A DNA stretch of 64,000 bases from Geomonas oryzisoli (GCF_018986915.1 NZ_CP076723.1:4554228-4618227), one strand, 5' to 3'. Positions 9,735 through 19,253 are shown, numbered from the stretch's first letter. Notes: generated by a model from the sequence alone, not told the origin. Made by a program: numbers and translations.

Positions 9735-10958
9735 CTAGAAAAATACCGTTGCCTTGGTGGCCACCAGGTACCAGTTACGTTTCGACGCGTCGGTATATTC
9801 CGACATGTTCCAGGTCCCGTCGATCAGGTGCCCCTCGACTTTCAGCACCAGGTTGCGCATCGGGTCGAAACGAAGCGTCAGTACCTTTTCCTTCTGCCAC
9901 GTCTGCCAGGGAGCGCCCACGCCCAGATCCTCGAACGTCGATCCGTCCCGGTGATGCCGGTCCGCGTAGATCTCCGTGTAGTATCCGCCAAGCTCGAACC
10001 AGTCCGTGAAGCGGTAGGCGGCGCTGACGTACCAGCCGTCCGAAGCCTGTCTGGAGGTGAAGTTCTCCAGGGCAGGGTTCTGGTAGTCCGCCGACACCGT
10101 GTAGTCGTCCCGCTGGTATTCGGTGGCGAGGGTCAGGTCGTCGAGGATGTACTCGACGCCCAGGATGTAGCGGTGCCAGGAATCGAACTTCCATTTCGCC
10201 GTGACCGGCGTGGTGGCGGAGGTCACCGGATCGGTGTAGATCCCGGAGGCGGTGCCGTCGAAGGAGGTGTGCAGCCCGCTGAAGGTGGCCCGCACCCCGA
10301 CCGGCGTTCTCCATTCCAGGTGGTGCACGAACGCGGTGTCGGAGTTCACGTCGGTGGTGGTGAGGGGGGCGTCCACGGTGGAGATGTAAGCCGAGTAGTT
10401 TTTCGCCGACGCGCCGTCCAGGGGGATCGGGGTGGTGCCGATCTGGAACTGGTAGTTCACGGTCCCCGCCGGTCCGACGGGGACCGACCCGTAGACGCTT
10501 GCCCCGGTGATGGCGTTCACCGAATCCCGTTCGTAGTCGTAATACTCGTTCTGGGGGAGGAAGATGAAGGTGCGGGCGGCGTCGTTGTCACGCGACTCGT
10601 TGTACAGCCCCAGGGGGATCTTGATCTTGCCGGCCCGGAAGCCGAGCCAGTCGGTGAGGCGGTAGTCGCCGAAGCCCCAGTCGAGGGTGATCTTGTCCTT
10701 GCCGTAGCTGCCACGGTCCATGGCCAGCAACTGCAGGCCGACGCGCAGGTCCGGATTGACCTCCTTGGAGAAGTTCACGGCGAAGTCGTTGAAGTTGAAG
10801 GAGCCTTCTCCGCTGTTGGACACGGGGAAATTGTTGTCAGGGGAGGTCTTTATGTACCCCTGCGAGGCGAAACCGTGAATTTCGACGCCGGCCAGGTCCA
10901 CGGCGTGGGCCGACCCGGCGAAGGCGAACAGCATCATCGCAGTCAAAGTTTTCTTCAT
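9735..10958 (-). CDS. Outer-membrane beta-barrel porin
   Basis: The 407-residue protein starts with a clear signal peptide (MKKTLTAMMLFAFAGSAHA), is rich in alternating aromatic/polar strands, and ends in aromatic residues (ATVFF) as required for barrel assembly. The GGGGAG before the ATG at 10958 supports that start over longer upstream starts. It lies 13 bp after the gene for a phosphate-binding-like periplasmic protein, so the two form one operon. Substrate unknown; a phosphate- or anion-selective porin is a reasonable inference only. Confidence 0.85.
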   Translation of the reverse strand: MKKTLTAMMLFAFAGSAHAVDLAGVEIHGFASQGYIKTSPDNNFPVSNSGEGSFNFNDFAVNFSKEVNPDLRVGLQLLAMDRGSYGKDKITLDWGFGDYRLTDWLGFRAGKIKIPLGLYNESRDNDAARTFIFLPQNEYYDYERDSVNAITGASVYGSVPVGPAGTVNYQFQIGTTPIPLDGASAKNYSAYISTVDAPLTTTDVNSDTAFVHHLEWRTPVGVRATFSGLHTSFDGTASGIYTDPVTSATTPVTAKWKFDSWHRYILGVEYILDDLTLATEYQRDDYTVSADYQNPALENFTSRQASDGWYVSAAYRFTDWFELGGYYTEIYADRHHRDGSTFEDLGVGAPWQTWQKEKVLTLRFDPMRNLVLKVEGHLIDGTWNMSEYTDASKRNWYLVATKATVFF

Positions 10959-10971
10959 AGCGAAATCTCCC

Positions 10972-11418
10972 CTACTTGATGGCAATGGTTTTGACGGCAT
11001 CGCCCGTCTGGCCGGAAGCGACGAACCCGATGGCATTGGGGGTCCTGGCCACGAAGTCGATCAGCTGCTGACTGTCGGTAAAAGCGGGAGGCATGGAAGC
11101 CTTCCCGGTGGTCACCATCCGGACCCAATGCTGGTCGAATTGCGACGGGGTCTTGCCGAGGACCGTCTGCAGGAAATCCTTGAGCGTCCGCTCTTCTTCC
11201 AGCACCGCGATCTTGATGTGTTTCCGGTTGTTCCACTTCACCTTTTCGCCGAGGTAGATGCCCTGCAACTCGGCCCGGGTCAGGGTGCTTTCCGCGACGC
11301 TCTTGTTTGCGATGACGATGAAACCGGCCGCATGGGCGTTGGAGTGCCCCCAGGCGATCAGACACAACAGCAGCAGAATCTTTGTCCCCATGTTGCAGAA
11401 CCGTTTGGGGTGGAACAT
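10972..11418 (-). CDS. Periplasmic phosphate-binding-like (PstS-type) protein, short
   Basis: The 148-residue exported protein has a signal peptide (residues 1-30, ending HSNAHA), then a single PBP-like domain: VIANKSVAESTLTRAELQGIYLGEKVKW is followed by FVARTPNAIGFV, hallmarks of the PstS-like PBP superfamily. It is much shorter than transport PstS (about 300 aa), so it is probably an accessory binding protein. The ATG at 11418 has GGAGGT upstream. It forms a two-gene unit with the porin. Confidence 0.8.
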   Translation of the reverse strand: MFHPKRFCNMGTKILLLLCLIAWGHSNAHAAGFIVIANKSVAESTLTRAELQGIYLGEKVKWNNRKHIKIAVLEEERTLKDFLQTVLGKTPSQFDQHWVRMVTTGKASMPPAFTDSQQLIDFVARTPNAIGFVASGQTGDAVKTIAIK

Positions 11419-11678
11419 GCAGCACCTCCCATGGTTTCTATTCACATAAAAGCATTTACTGGCATAAATCAGCCTTGAGACTCTATCGGCTGACATAAGA
11501 AGGACTTTAAAGCTGATTGTTAAAAGGTTACTGTTGGCTGACTCAAATTAACACACAATATCAATATTGCAATAGACAATAACGCTCGGTGATTGAGTCA
11601 TGGCAGTTATGAGAGAGGAGTCAGAGGCAGGAAGTTTCCCTCCCCCTGTTGGCAAGGGGGAGGGGAGGAAAAGCATGC

Positions 11679-12869
11679 TCAGCCGATCACGCCGAGCTCG
11701 CGGCCGATAGTGGTGAAGGTCTTCAGACCCGTTTCCAGGTCATCCTGGGTGTGAGCCGCGCTGATCATGACGCGGATGCGTGCCTTGCCCTGCGCAACGG
11801 TGGGGAAGCCGATGGGCATGGCGAAGATGCCGGGCTCGGCGGCGAAGAGCCTGCGTGAAAACTCCTGCGCCGCGGTCGCTTCCCCCAGCATGACCGGCGT
11901 GATGGGCGTGACGCTCGCCCCGATGTCGAATCCCGCCTGCCGCATCCCCTCCTTGAAATAGCGCGTATTGTCCCAGAGCTTCTGCACCAGTGCGGTGCTT
12001 TCCTCGAGAAGGTCCACGGCGGCGAGACACGCGGCGGTGTCGGCCGCGGTAACCGCGCTGGAGAAGAGGAAAGGACGCGCTTTCTGACGGATCCAGTCGA
12101 CGACCACCTTTTTCCCCGCGATGACCCCGCCCATGACGCCGAACGCCTTGGACAGGGTGCCGATCTCCAGGTCGAACTTGCCGTTGAGCTTGAAGTGATC
12201 CACGATGCCGCGCCCGCCGTGGCCGAGCACCCCTTCGCCGTGGGCGTCGTCCACCATGGTGATGATGCCGTGGCGCTCGCAGAGCTCGAACAGTCTGTCC
12301 AGCGGTGCGATGTCACCATCCATGGAGAAGACGCCGTCGGTGATGAGGAGCGCCCGCCGGTACTGTCCGATGTTCTCGTTGATGACCCGCTCGCAGTCGG
12401 CGAGGTCGCAGTGCTCGTAGACCAGGATCTTCGCCGATGAAAGCCGGCAGCCGTCGATGATGCTGGCGTGGTTCAGCCGGTCGGTGAAGATGACGTCGCC
12501 CTTGCCCACCATGGGAGGGATGGCAGCCTGGTTGGCGCAGAATCCCGACTGCACGTAGAGCGCGTCCTCCACCCCCTTGAACGCCGCCAGGCGCTGTTCC
12601 AGCCTGCGGTGCAGTTCCAGGGTCCCCGCGATACTGCGCACCGCCGCCGGACCGACCCCCCACTGCTCGACCGCCTCCTGCGCCGCCTTCTTCAGGCGCG
12701 GGTGGTTGGCGAGTCCCAGGTAGTTGTTGGTGCAGAAGTTGAGCACCTTCTTCCCGTCCACCACCATCCAGGGGCCGCAGGCCGAGCCGATGGTGCGGAT
12801 GGTGGTCCTCAGTCCCTGCTCTTCCAGGGCGTTCATCTCTTCGGTGATCCAGGCGAATTTGTCTGCCAT
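11679..12869 (-). CDS. kbl: Glycine C-acetyltransferase (2-amino-3-ketobutyrate CoA ligase)
   Basis: The 396-residue PLP enzyme of the alpha-oxoamine synthase family carries the PLP lysine motif TLSKAFGVMGG, the MVDDAHGEGVLG stretch and the N-terminal FCTNNYLGLA. It cleaves 2-amino-3-ketobutyrate with CoA into glycine and acetyl-CoA, the second step of threonine breakdown after Tdh. AGGAG lies before the ATG at 12869. It follows tdh on the same strand, separated by a 173-bp gap filled by a repeat. Confidence 0.95.
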   Translation of the reverse strand: MADKFAWITEEMNALEEQGLRTTIRTIGSACGPWMVVDGKKVLNFCTNNYLGLANHPRLKKAAQEAVEQWGVGPAAVRSIAGTLELHRRLEQRLAAFKGVEDALYVQSGFCANQAAIPPMVGKGDVIFTDRLNHASIIDGCRLSSAKILVYEHCDLADCERVINENIGQYRRALLITDGVFSMDGDIAPLDRLFELCERHGIITMVDDAHGEGVLGHGGRGIVDHFKLNGKFDLEIGTLSKAFGVMGGVIAGKKVVVDWIRQKARPFLFSSAVTAADTAACLAAVDLLEESTALVQKLWDNTRYFKEGMRQAGFDIGASVTPITPVMLGEATAAQEFSRRLFAAEPGIFAMPIGFPTVAQGKARIRVMISAAHTQDDLETGLKTFTTIGRELGVIG

Positions 12870-12885
12870 GTCTAGCTCCTATAAA

Positions 12886-12989
12886 TGTAGGGGCGAATAA
12901 TCATTCGCCCCCCATGTGCCTTCAGCACCTCTTGTGCCACAGGATACGTTGTGCGCGAGAGGCTGGGCAAATAATTATTTGCCCCTACA
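12886..12989. repeat. Composite palindromic repeat (TGTAGGGGCGAAT family)
   Basis: The left part (12886-12911) contains a near-palindrome GGGGCGAATAATCATTCGCC and the right part (12965-12989) the perfect palindrome GGGCAAATAATTATTTGCCC. The outer ends TGTAGGGGC and GCCCCTACA are inverted. A partial third copy is at 29649-29704. It sits between tdh and kbl and may reduce transcription of kbl. Confidence 0.65.
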
Positions 12990-13042
12990 GGTAAGCTCCC
13001 CCATCGAATGCCCAGTACACGGTGCAGGTGGCGACCCAGTCA

Positions 13043-14095
13043 TTACTGCTCGCCATCCTCCACCCAATTGAGGATGACCTTGCCCGCGTTGCCGCTGCTC
13101 ATCACCTTGAAGGCCTCCTCGAATTCGGTGTAGTGCATCCGGTGCGTGATCACCGGGGTGAGATCCAGCCCGATCTTGATCAGCGACTGCATCAGGTACC
13201 AGGTCTCGTACATTTCCCGGCCGTAGATCCCCTTGATGGTGAGCATGTTGAAAATCACCTCGTTCCAGTCGATGGCGAGGTCGCCCGACGGGATCCCCAG
13301 CATGGCGATCTTGCCGCCGTGGCACATGTTGGCGATCATCTCCTTGAAGGCGTTGCCGTTGCCCGACATCTCCAGGCCGACGTCGAACCCCTCCTTCATC
13401 CCCAGTTCCTTGCGCACGTCCGCGAGGGTCCGCTCCTTCACGTTGAGCGCCACCGTCGCCCCCATCTTCTTGGCCAGTTCGAGCCGGTAGGGGTTCATGT
13501 CCGTGGTGACGATGTAGCGCGCCCCGGCGTGCCGGGCGATGGCGGTAGCCATGATGCCGATCGGCCCGGCCCCGGTGATCAGCACGTCCTCCCCCAGCAC
13601 CGGGAAGGCGAGGGTGGTGTGGGTCGCGTTGCCGAAGGGGTCGAATATACTCAGGATCTCCATCGGGATGGACGGGTCGGCATGCCAGACGTTGGTCACC
13701 GGGATGCAGATGTACTCCGCGAAGGCCCCGGTCCGGTTCACCCCGACGCCGTTGGTGTCCTTGCACAGGTGCCGTCTTCCCGCCAGGCAGTTACGGCATC
13801 TGCCGCAGACGATGTGCCCCTCGCCGGAGACGATGTCCCCGATGTTGAGGTCGGCGACGTTGCTCCCCATCGCCACCACTCGGCCTACGAACTCGTGTCC
13901 GATCACCATCGGCACCGGGATCGTCTTCTGCGCCCACGCGTTCCAGTCCCAGATGTGCAGGTCGGTGCCGCAGACCGCCGTCTTGTGCACCTTGATCAGG
14001 ACATCGTTGATACCGACCTCGGGTACCGGCACCTCATCCAGCCATAGTCCCGGTTTGGGGTATTTCTTAACCAGCGCACGCATGGTCTTTTGCAT
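13043..14095 (-). CDS. tdh: L-threonine 3-dehydrogenase
   Basis: The 350-residue zinc-dependent medium-chain dehydrogenase has catalytic-zinc ligands in [13 protein letters not shown] and GHEFVG, a structural zinc site [15 protein letters not shown], and a nucleotide-binding [11 protein letters not shown]. It oxidises L-threonine to 2-amino-3-ketobutyrate with NAD+, feeding Kbl downstream. AGGAG precedes the ATG at 14095. Confidence 0.95.
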   Translation of the reverse strand: MQKTMRALVKKYPKPGLWLDEVPVPEVGINDVLIKVHKTAVCGTDLHIWDWNAWAQKTIPVPMVIGHEFVGRVVAMGSNVADLNIGDIVSGEGHIVCGRCRNCLAGRRHLCKDTNGVGVNRTGAFAEYICIPVTNVWHADPSIPMEILSIFDPFGNATHTTLAFPVLGEDVLITGAGPIGIMATAIARHAGARYIVTTDMNPYRLELAKKMGATVALNVKERTLADVRKELGMKEGFDVGLEMSGNGNAFKEMIANMCHGGKIAMLGIPSGDLAIDWNEVIFNMLTIKGIYGREMYETWYLMQSLIKIGLDLTPVITHRMHYTEFEEAFKVMSSGNAGKVILNWVEDGEQ

Positions 14096-14423
14096 AATGA
14101 ACTCCTCGACAGTAGTGGCCGTTTCGGCTCATTAATGTTACCAACAACGCAACTCTTGTAAATAGCGGCCCGGCAAAACACGGCAAGGGGTCACTGGTGG
14201 CATATGGATAGTTTTGAATAAATTGATTATATGTCTTGCAAAAAAATGTGACTTTATTCACGTCAAAGTGCTCCAGACAATAGTATTTCGAAAATACTGT
14301 GTTGATTATTCTAAAAAATTGGATGATATTGGCGGGTGCCTTTGTCGTACACATTGATTTGCGTGAAAGGTTTATAGTGTGTTTATTTTAAATCGGTACG
14401 CTGTAATTTGCAGGATGGCAGCA
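14096..14423. other. Divergent intergenic region, AT-rich, with one near-palindrome
   Basis: The interval between tdh (leftward) and a phosphate-binding-like lipoprotein gene (rightward) has no convincing gene. An imperfect palindrome AGTATTTCGAAAATACT lies at about 14282-14298 and could be an operator for either promoter. Nothing else was identified. Confidence 0.4.
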
Positions 14424-15209
14424 ATGAAACGATCCATTTCACTCTGCGCGCTGGTTATGGCTGTTTGTTGTAGCGCGGGGTGTGCGACGTTAAAAAAAGA
14501 AGCGGCAACCCAGCCGCCGACACCTGAGGTCATTAGGATTGGTGGTGGCGATGCCGCATTGACCGAAGTCATCGTACCGGTGAAGGAAACCTTCGAAGAC
14601 GAAAACCCGTCTCTGCGCCTGGTCACCATACAAAGCAAACCCGGGACGGAACTGGCGGACCTCGATGGTGGCTCCCTCGATGCCGTCGTCTCGACCGTCG
14701 ATCTGCATACATTCCTGCAGCGGTCAGCTGAAACCGGAACGGCGGTCGACGGTGATGCTTTTCGGGAGGTGCCGGTCGGCACCAACGAAACCGTCATCTT
14801 TCTTAACGACAGTGTAAAGATCAAGAAGCTGAGCAGGAAGCAGTTAAAGGGGATCTTCACCGGAAGGATCACCAACTGGAAGAAGCTTGGCGGCCCGAAC
14901 CGCCGCGTTGTCGTCGTCTGGTCGCCGGCCGCCGATGCGGAAAACGAGGCGTTCATCGGAAAGGTGCTGGATGGCGAACAGGTCGTGTCGACGTTTTGTC
15001 AGGTGGCAAGCGTCGAGGAGATGAGGGCGAAAGTGCTGGAGACGCCGGGTGCCATCGGTATCGGCCCCAGTGCGTTGGTTTCGCGCGGCGTGCGGGTCCC
15101 GGGGAGTCTGACGGTTGCCGCCTCGATCATGCTGATCACCAAGGGAGAGCCCTCGCCCAAGGTGCAAAAACTGCTCGACCTCCTCAACGACGTCGCCTTC
15201 CTGCGCTAA
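14424..15209 (+). CDS. PstS-like phosphate-binding superfamily lipoprotein
   Basis: The 261-residue protein starts with a lipoprotein signal (MKRSISLCALVMAVCCSAGC, lipobox CSAGC). It then shows the PBP-like fold of PstS: IRIGGGDAALTEVIVPV, LSRKQLKGIFTGRITNWKKLGG and GAIGIGP. The canonical phosphate loop is not obvious, so the ligand is uncertain. The ATG at 14424 was preferred because GGA lies eight bases before it; 14415 is also possible. It stands alone, without pst transporter genes. Confidence 0.82.
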   Translation: MKRSISLCALVMAVCCSAGCATLKKEAATQPPTPEVIRIGGGDAALTEVIVPVKETFEDENPSLRLVTIQSKPGTELADLDGGSLDAVVSTVDLHTFLQRSAETGTAVDGDAFREVPVGTNETVIFLNDSVKIKKLSRKQLKGIFTGRITNWKKLGGPNRRVVVVWSPAADAENEAFIGKVLDGEQVVSTFCQVASVEEMRAKVLETPGAIGIGPSALVSRGVRVPGSLTVAASIMLITKGEPSPKVQKLLDLLNDVAFLR

Positions 15210-15249
15210 GGGCGATAGCTGTCAGCTGCGCTGGGCCGTCTTTTCGTTG

Positions 15250-15561
15250 CTAGGCAGCCAGTAGTTTCTGAAGGGTTTCCGGGTCCTTGATGGCGATAGT
15301 GATCAGTGATTTCGCGGCTCCTGACGGCTTTCTTCTCCCCTGCTCCCACTCTTGCAGTGTTCGGAGCGATACACCCAGCATGCTGGCAAATTCACTCTGG
15401 GAGAGTCCTATTCTCTGACGGGCCGAGGCCAGCGGAGAGACTTCCATAGTGGATATTCTCCCGACGTTGCCGGCCTTTATATCCCGCACAGCTTGGAGCA
15501 ACTCCTCGCCAATGTTACGCTTGGCGTCACGTTCAAGTAGCTCTTTTTCATCGACTGGCAT
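15250..15561 (-). CDS. higA: HigA-type antitoxin (XRE helix-turn-helix)
   Basis: The 103-residue protein has a C-terminal helix-turn-helix (ARQRIGLSQSEFASMLGV, SLRTLQEWEQGRRKPSG) of the HigA/XRE class. It lies after the toxin gene and overlaps it by 14 bp, the toxin-first order typical of higBA. It should neutralise the toxin and repress the shared promoter. GGAGGAG precedes the ATG. Confidence 0.85.
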   Translation of the reverse strand: MPVDEKELLERDAKRNIGEELLQAVRDIKAGNVGRISTMEVSPLASARQRIGLSQSEFASMLGVSLRTLQEWEQGRRKPSGAAKSLITIAIKDPETLQKLLAA

Positions 15562-15868
15562 GTTCCATCTCCTCCTTAAGCTGTTTCAGTATGTGTCCGG
15601 GTATGCTTTCTACAGTGCTCTTCGCATATATCAGCAACAACCATATTTCTCCTGCGCTGGTGCGAGCGAAATAAAGGACCCTGACCCCACCACTTTTGCC
15701 GACCCCACGACGTGACCAACGTATCTTGCGAACCCCGCCGGAGCCGCGGACTACATCACCGACCTCTGGGTTGGCGGCGAGAAACCTCTGGAAGCCGCCA
15801 TACTCATCATCAGTCAGGTAGTCGTGAACCTGTTTATTGAAAAGTGGTGATTCGACAAAGGTAACCAT
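15548..15868 (-). CDS. higB: RelE/HigB-family toxin
   Basis: The 106-residue basic protein resembles RelE-superfamily mRNA interferases (NPEVGDVVRGSGGVRKIRW, GKSGGVRVLYFA, IWLLLIYAKS), a pattern of the HigB2 type. These toxins cut mRNA on the ribosome. The gene is first in the module and has no Shine-Dalgarno site. The near-consensus promoter lies so close that the mRNA may be leaderless. Confidence 0.85.
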   Translation of the reverse strand: MVTFVESPLFNKQVHDYLTDDEYGGFQRFLAANPEVGDVVRGSGGVRKIRWSRRGVGKSGGVRVLYFARTSAGEIWLLLIYAKSTVESIPGHILKQLKEEMEHASR

Positions 15869-15876
15869 GGGGACGA

Positions 15877-15904
15877 TTATACGGCATTGACGTATGGTGT
15901 CAAC
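15877..15904 (-). promoter_or_regulatory. higBA promoter with overlapping operator palindrome
   Basis: On the minus strand TTGACA (15904-15899) and TATAAT (15882-15877) are separated by 16 bp, close to the sigma-70 consensus. The palindrome TTGAC-N7-GTCAA (15888-15904) covers the -35 and spacer, a plausible HigA operator. The -10 ends nine bases before the higB ATG. Confidence 0.75.
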
Positions 15905-16062
15905 GGTTCACGCATCAAGACGGAGGCCAGGGAGACAGCAGGTTGTTTGCCCGTAGGTGCAATTGATGGGGCGCTATTCTGCAACAAGGGGTTGATGTTC
16001 CGCAGCAAACCCGCTATGTTCGACTTTTTTACGGATTGTCAGTTGAAAAGGATCGAAAGACT

Positions 16063-16797
16063 GTGACAAGAACCAAGGATGCTATCTACGCGGCGCCGCT
16101 GCAGGAAATGATCGATTTCAAGTTCGACGAACGGGTGGTCGCTGTCTTCCCCGACATGATCCAGCGCTCGGTCCCGGGCTACGGCATGATCATCTCGAAT
16201 ATCGGGATCCTCGCCGGCAAGTACGCCCAGGCCGGGAGCCACTGCTACGATCTCGGCTGTTCCCTCGGGGCGGCCACCCTCGCCATGCGCCAACGGATCA
16301 GCCAACCGGACTGCGACATCATCGCCGTGGATAACTCCCCCGCCATGATCGAACGCGGCCGTGAACTGTTGGCTCGCGATGCCGGCTCGGCCGTTCCGGT
16401 GACCATGATCTGTGCCGATCTCCAGGATGTCACGGTCGAGAACGCCTCGGTGGTCGTGCTCAACTTCACCCTGCAATTCATCCCCCCGACGCAGCGCCAG
16501 GCGCTAATCCAGCGCATCCATACCGGGCTCAGACCTGGCGGCATCCTCATCCTCTCCGAAAAGATCGCCTTCAGTGAACCGAAGCGGCAGCATTTCCACG
16601 TCGAACTGCATCACGACTTCAAACGGGCCAACGGCTACAGCGATCTCGAGATCAGTCAGAAACGGTCCGCGCTGGAGAACGTGATGATCCCGGAAACCCT
16701 TGCCTGTCACCACAAGCGGCTGCAGGCGGCCGGGTTCTCTTCGTCGGAAGTCTGGTTCCAGTGCTTCAACTTCGCCTCGCTGGTCGCAATGAAATGA
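16063..16797 (+). CDS. cmoA: Carboxy-S-adenosyl-L-methionine synthase
   Basis: The protein matches E. coli CmoA along its whole length: [51 protein letters not shown] and [20 protein letters not shown]. It makes carboxy-SAM from SAM and prephenate. I chose the GTG at 16063 (244 aa) because it aligns with known CmoA starts; a TTG at 16036 would add nine residues. Its stop overlaps cmoB (ATGA). Product and partner modify uridine 34 of tRNAs to cmo5U. Confidence 0.93.
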   Translation: MTRTKDAIYAAPLQEMIDFKFDERVVAVFPDMIQRSVPGYGMIISNIGILAGKYAQAGSHCYDLGCSLGAATLAMRQRISQPDCDIIAVDNSPAMIERGRELLARDAGSAVPVTMICADLQDVTVENASVVVLNFTLQFIPPTQRQALIQRIHTGLRPGGILILSEKIAFSEPKRQHFHVELHHDFKRANGYSDLEISQKRSALENVMIPETLACHHKRLQAAGFSSSEVWFQCFNFASLVAMK

Positions 16798-17762
16798 ATT
16801 ACGATTCCCTCTACTCCCAACTCGCAGCCATGGGGCAGGAGCGCTGGGCTGAGCAGCTGCAGGCGACCCTGCCGGAAAGACTCCAGCTCGAGAGCCACGG
16901 CAAGCTCGCGGGGTGGCAGAGCGCCCTGGAATCGCTGCCGGCGATACGCCCTTCCCGCATCGAGCTCAAAGACAACGTCACCATAGGCTCCAGCGCCGAT
17001 CTTGGCGACATCCGCCGCGAAGAGGTCATAACTCAGCTCCAGGCGTTTCACCCCTGGCGCAAAGGCCCCTACAGTTTTTTCGGCATCGATATCGATACGG
17101 AATGGCGCTCGGACTGGAAGTGGGATCGGGTGCTGCCGCATATCGAGCCCTTGGCCGGGCGCAAGGTGCTCGATGTCGGCTGCGGCAACGGCTATCACGG
17201 CTGGCGCATGCGCGGTGCCGGCGCCGACTTTGTCCTGGGCATCGAGCCCTTCCTGCTTTCAGTGCAGCAGTTCCAGGTGATGCAGCGCTACCTGTGCGAT
17301 CCGCAGCACCACGTCATCCCCATCGGCATCGAGGATGTTCCGGAAAACCTCGCATGCTTCGACAGCGTCTTTTCCATGGGGGTCCTCTACCATCGTCGTT
17401 CCCCCCTCGACCATCTCTTCGAGCTCAAGGGATGCCTGAGACCGGGAGGGGAGTTGATCCTGGAGACGCTGATTGTGGACGGCGACCGGGAAACGGTGTT
17501 CATGCCGCCGGGACGCTACGCAAAGATGCGCAACGTCTGGTTCCTCCCGTCCATCGAGGCGATGATCCTGTGGCTGCAGCGCTGCGGGTTCACGCAGATT
17601 GCCTGCGTCGGCACCAACCGCACCAGCCGCGACGAGCAACGTTCGACGCAGTGGATGCAGTTCGAGTCGCTGGCGGATTTTCTCGATCCTGAAGATGCGG
17701 AGAAGACCATCGAAGGGCACCCGGCACCGTTACGGGCGGTATTCACGGCAAAAAGGGCGTGA
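16794..17762 (+). CDS. cmoB: tRNA U34 carboxymethyltransferase
   Basis: The 322-residue protein is the size of E. coli CmoB and shows its conserved blocks: [52 protein letters not shown] and the C-terminal [14 protein letters not shown]. It transfers the carboxymethyl group of carboxy-SAM to ho5U34 in tRNA. It is translationally coupled to cmoA. Confidence 0.94.
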   Translation: MNYDSLYSQLAAMGQERWAEQLQATLPERLQLESHGKLAGWQSALESLPAIRPSRIELKDNVTIGSSADLGDIRREEVITQLQAFHPWRKGPYSFFGIDIDTEWRSDWKWDRVLPHIEPLAGRKVLDVGCGNGYHGWRMRGAGADFVLGIEPFLLSVQQFQVMQRYLCDPQHHVIPIGIEDVPENLACFDSVFSMGVLYHRRSPLDHLFELKGCLRPGGELILETLIVDGDRETVFMPPGRYAKMRNVWFLPSIEAMILWLQRCGFTQIACVGTNRTSRDEQRSTQWMQFESLADFLDPEDAEKTIEGHPAPLRAVFTAKRA

Positions 17763-17842
17763 AGCGAAGCAGGTGGAGCGAGAAAATAATCGAGGGACGT
17801 CATAGAAGATTGCGTGCAGACAGCGGCAAAGCCAACACGGGC

Positions 17843-18285
17843 CGTGTATAAGAAAAACGAGATCGTCTTCAGATAAACCGAGGCCGCAGGTAACCGAAAG
17901 CACACCACGCACAAACGAAACCGAACCGCAGTTAAATTAAACATGGTCGCAATTAAAATAAAGTAGACCATGTTTAAAGTAAACATGACCGTGTTCAAAT
18001 TAAATAAGGGTGTAGTTAAACTAAAGCAGCATCTTCATTAGTGATCGACGGTGGTTTCGAACGAAAAGGTGAGGATTTTGGAAAAAGCAAGGGTGCAATT
18101 ACGATAATGGAGGTGGACCTGGATTATAAAGTGGGGTGAAAAATGACCAGGCTCGGCTTTAGCGTAAACTTCAAGCCTCCGATTCGAGCCGGCGGCGGCT
18201 GTTTTTAGCAAAAACAGGTGTCATTTAATATAAACATGACCGCATATTAGAAAAAGCAGACTTATATTAGAAAAATGAGGTTGGA
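17843..18285. repeat. Degenerate 21-bp-period repeat array (AT-rich version)
   Basis: From 17843 to 18031 nine consecutive units of exactly 21 bp can be laid out, with CG (or CA/TG) at positions 1-2 and AAA near positions 13-15; clear copies include CGTGTTCAAATTAAATAAGG and CATGTTTAAAGTAAACATGA. Weaker units continue to about 18117, and three more are seen at 18219-18285. The plus frames contain many TAA codons. One minus frame is open across it but has no start signal. Related in phase and core (AACATG-CCGTG) to the array at 62903-63259. Function unknown. Confidence 0.7.
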
Positions 18286-18381
18286 GGTGGCCTGATGACA
18301 ACGGCAACCTGCTGCTGCCCCCCGACGGCGCCGCCCCACGTTGTGCAGGAGGCGGTTCCGTCGGGTTTGCGTTGAATCCGT

Positions 18382-18549
18382 TTACCTGCGCCAGCCGTAC
18401 GGGCCGCGGCCGTAGCGACCGTCGTAGTCGCCGTAATAACCTCCGTGATGGTGTCCACCGTAAAAATCATCCACCGGCACGACGACGCAGGCCGACAGCA
18501 GTGACGGTACCACCAGTAGTGCGATTAGATACCGGATTTTCTTTTTCAT
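18382..18549 (-). CDS. Small Gly/Tyr/His-rich lipoprotein, 55 aa
   Basis: A short frame encodes MKKKIRYLIALLVVPSLLSAC, a lipoprotein signal with lipobox LSAC, followed by VVVPVDDFYGG and a low-complexity tail of Gly, His, Tyr, Asp and Arg. AGGAG lies eight bases before the ATG at 18549. The family is not recognised; short lipoproteins of this composition are common hypothetical proteins. It lies at the edge of the 21-bp array. Confidence 0.65.
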   Translation of the reverse strand: MKKKIRYLIALLVVPSLLSACVVVPVDDFYGGHHHGGYYGDYDGRYGRGPYGWRR

Positions 18550-18652
18550 CTCGATTCTCCTTTTTCCCGGGGCACGTTGCCAGTGTCTCCAGGGTAGGAG
18601 GAAATTGAGGATGAAATATGGAGCAAAAAAGAAAACCGGAGCTACTTTGCTT

Positions 18653-19030
18653 TCAGGTGCCGCACAAAACGTTCTTGATGGTGTCGTAAATCTCCCTTGG
18701 CTCGAAAGGTTTCTTCAGTATCCCCTTGGCCCCGACTTTCATCACCGCGCTGGTGTCGCTGGGGCAATCTGAGGCGCTGCTGGTGAGCACGTTGGCGTTT
18801 TTGTTCAGCGCGATCATCTCCCTCGTGGCGTCAATACCGTTTTTGACGGGCATATAAACGTCCATGATCACGATATGCGGGCGATGCGCAAGGAACATCC
18901 GAACTCCCTCGATTCCATCCGCCGCTTCGGCAACCACAGTGAATCCGATCCTGCCGAGAATGTCGCGCAACGAATCACGATAAAACTTCTCATCATCGAC
19001 TATCAGTATCCGTACATCCTTCAGGGCCAT
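18653..19030 (-). CDS. Single-domain response regulator (CheY-like receiver)
   Basis: The 125-residue receiver domain has the acidic pocket (VDDEKFY), the phospho-acceptor Asp in HIVIMDVYMP, and the conserved Lys in LKKPFEP. There is no output domain. The usual Thr/Ser position reads LTSSAS. The ATG at 19030 has GGGGAGGA upstream and was preferred over a longer start. No histidine kinase is adjacent, so its partner is unknown. Confidence 0.88.
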   Translation of the reverse strand: MALKDVRILIVDDEKFYRDSLRDILGRIGFTVVAEAADGIEGVRMFLAHRPHIVIMDVYMPVKNGIDATREMIALNKNANVLTSSASDCPSDTSAVMKVGAKGILKKPFEPREIYDTIKNVLCGT

Positions 19031-19253
19031 CGGTCCTCCCCTTGCGCTTGGCGCCAAAGAGTTTTCAGGAAGAAGATGTTATGACTCCTTGACCTGCCGC
19101 ATTGTGATATTTACATGAGGCTGGATTTCGAAGAATATATAAATCTTTCCTTCTGCCAGGTCAATTTAAAATATATGAAGTATGGAATGTTGGCGCCAAC
19201 AGCCGTGAAGACCTGCTATGATGGATCATCAACTCGCACAAAAGGAGAACGAC

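Noticed and set aside
17516-17998. A 160-residue minus-strand frame across the AT-rich 21-bp array and the cmoB end
   Set aside because: No ribosome-binding site; most of it is antisense to cmoB, and the hydrophobic heptads follow simply from the 21-bp period.
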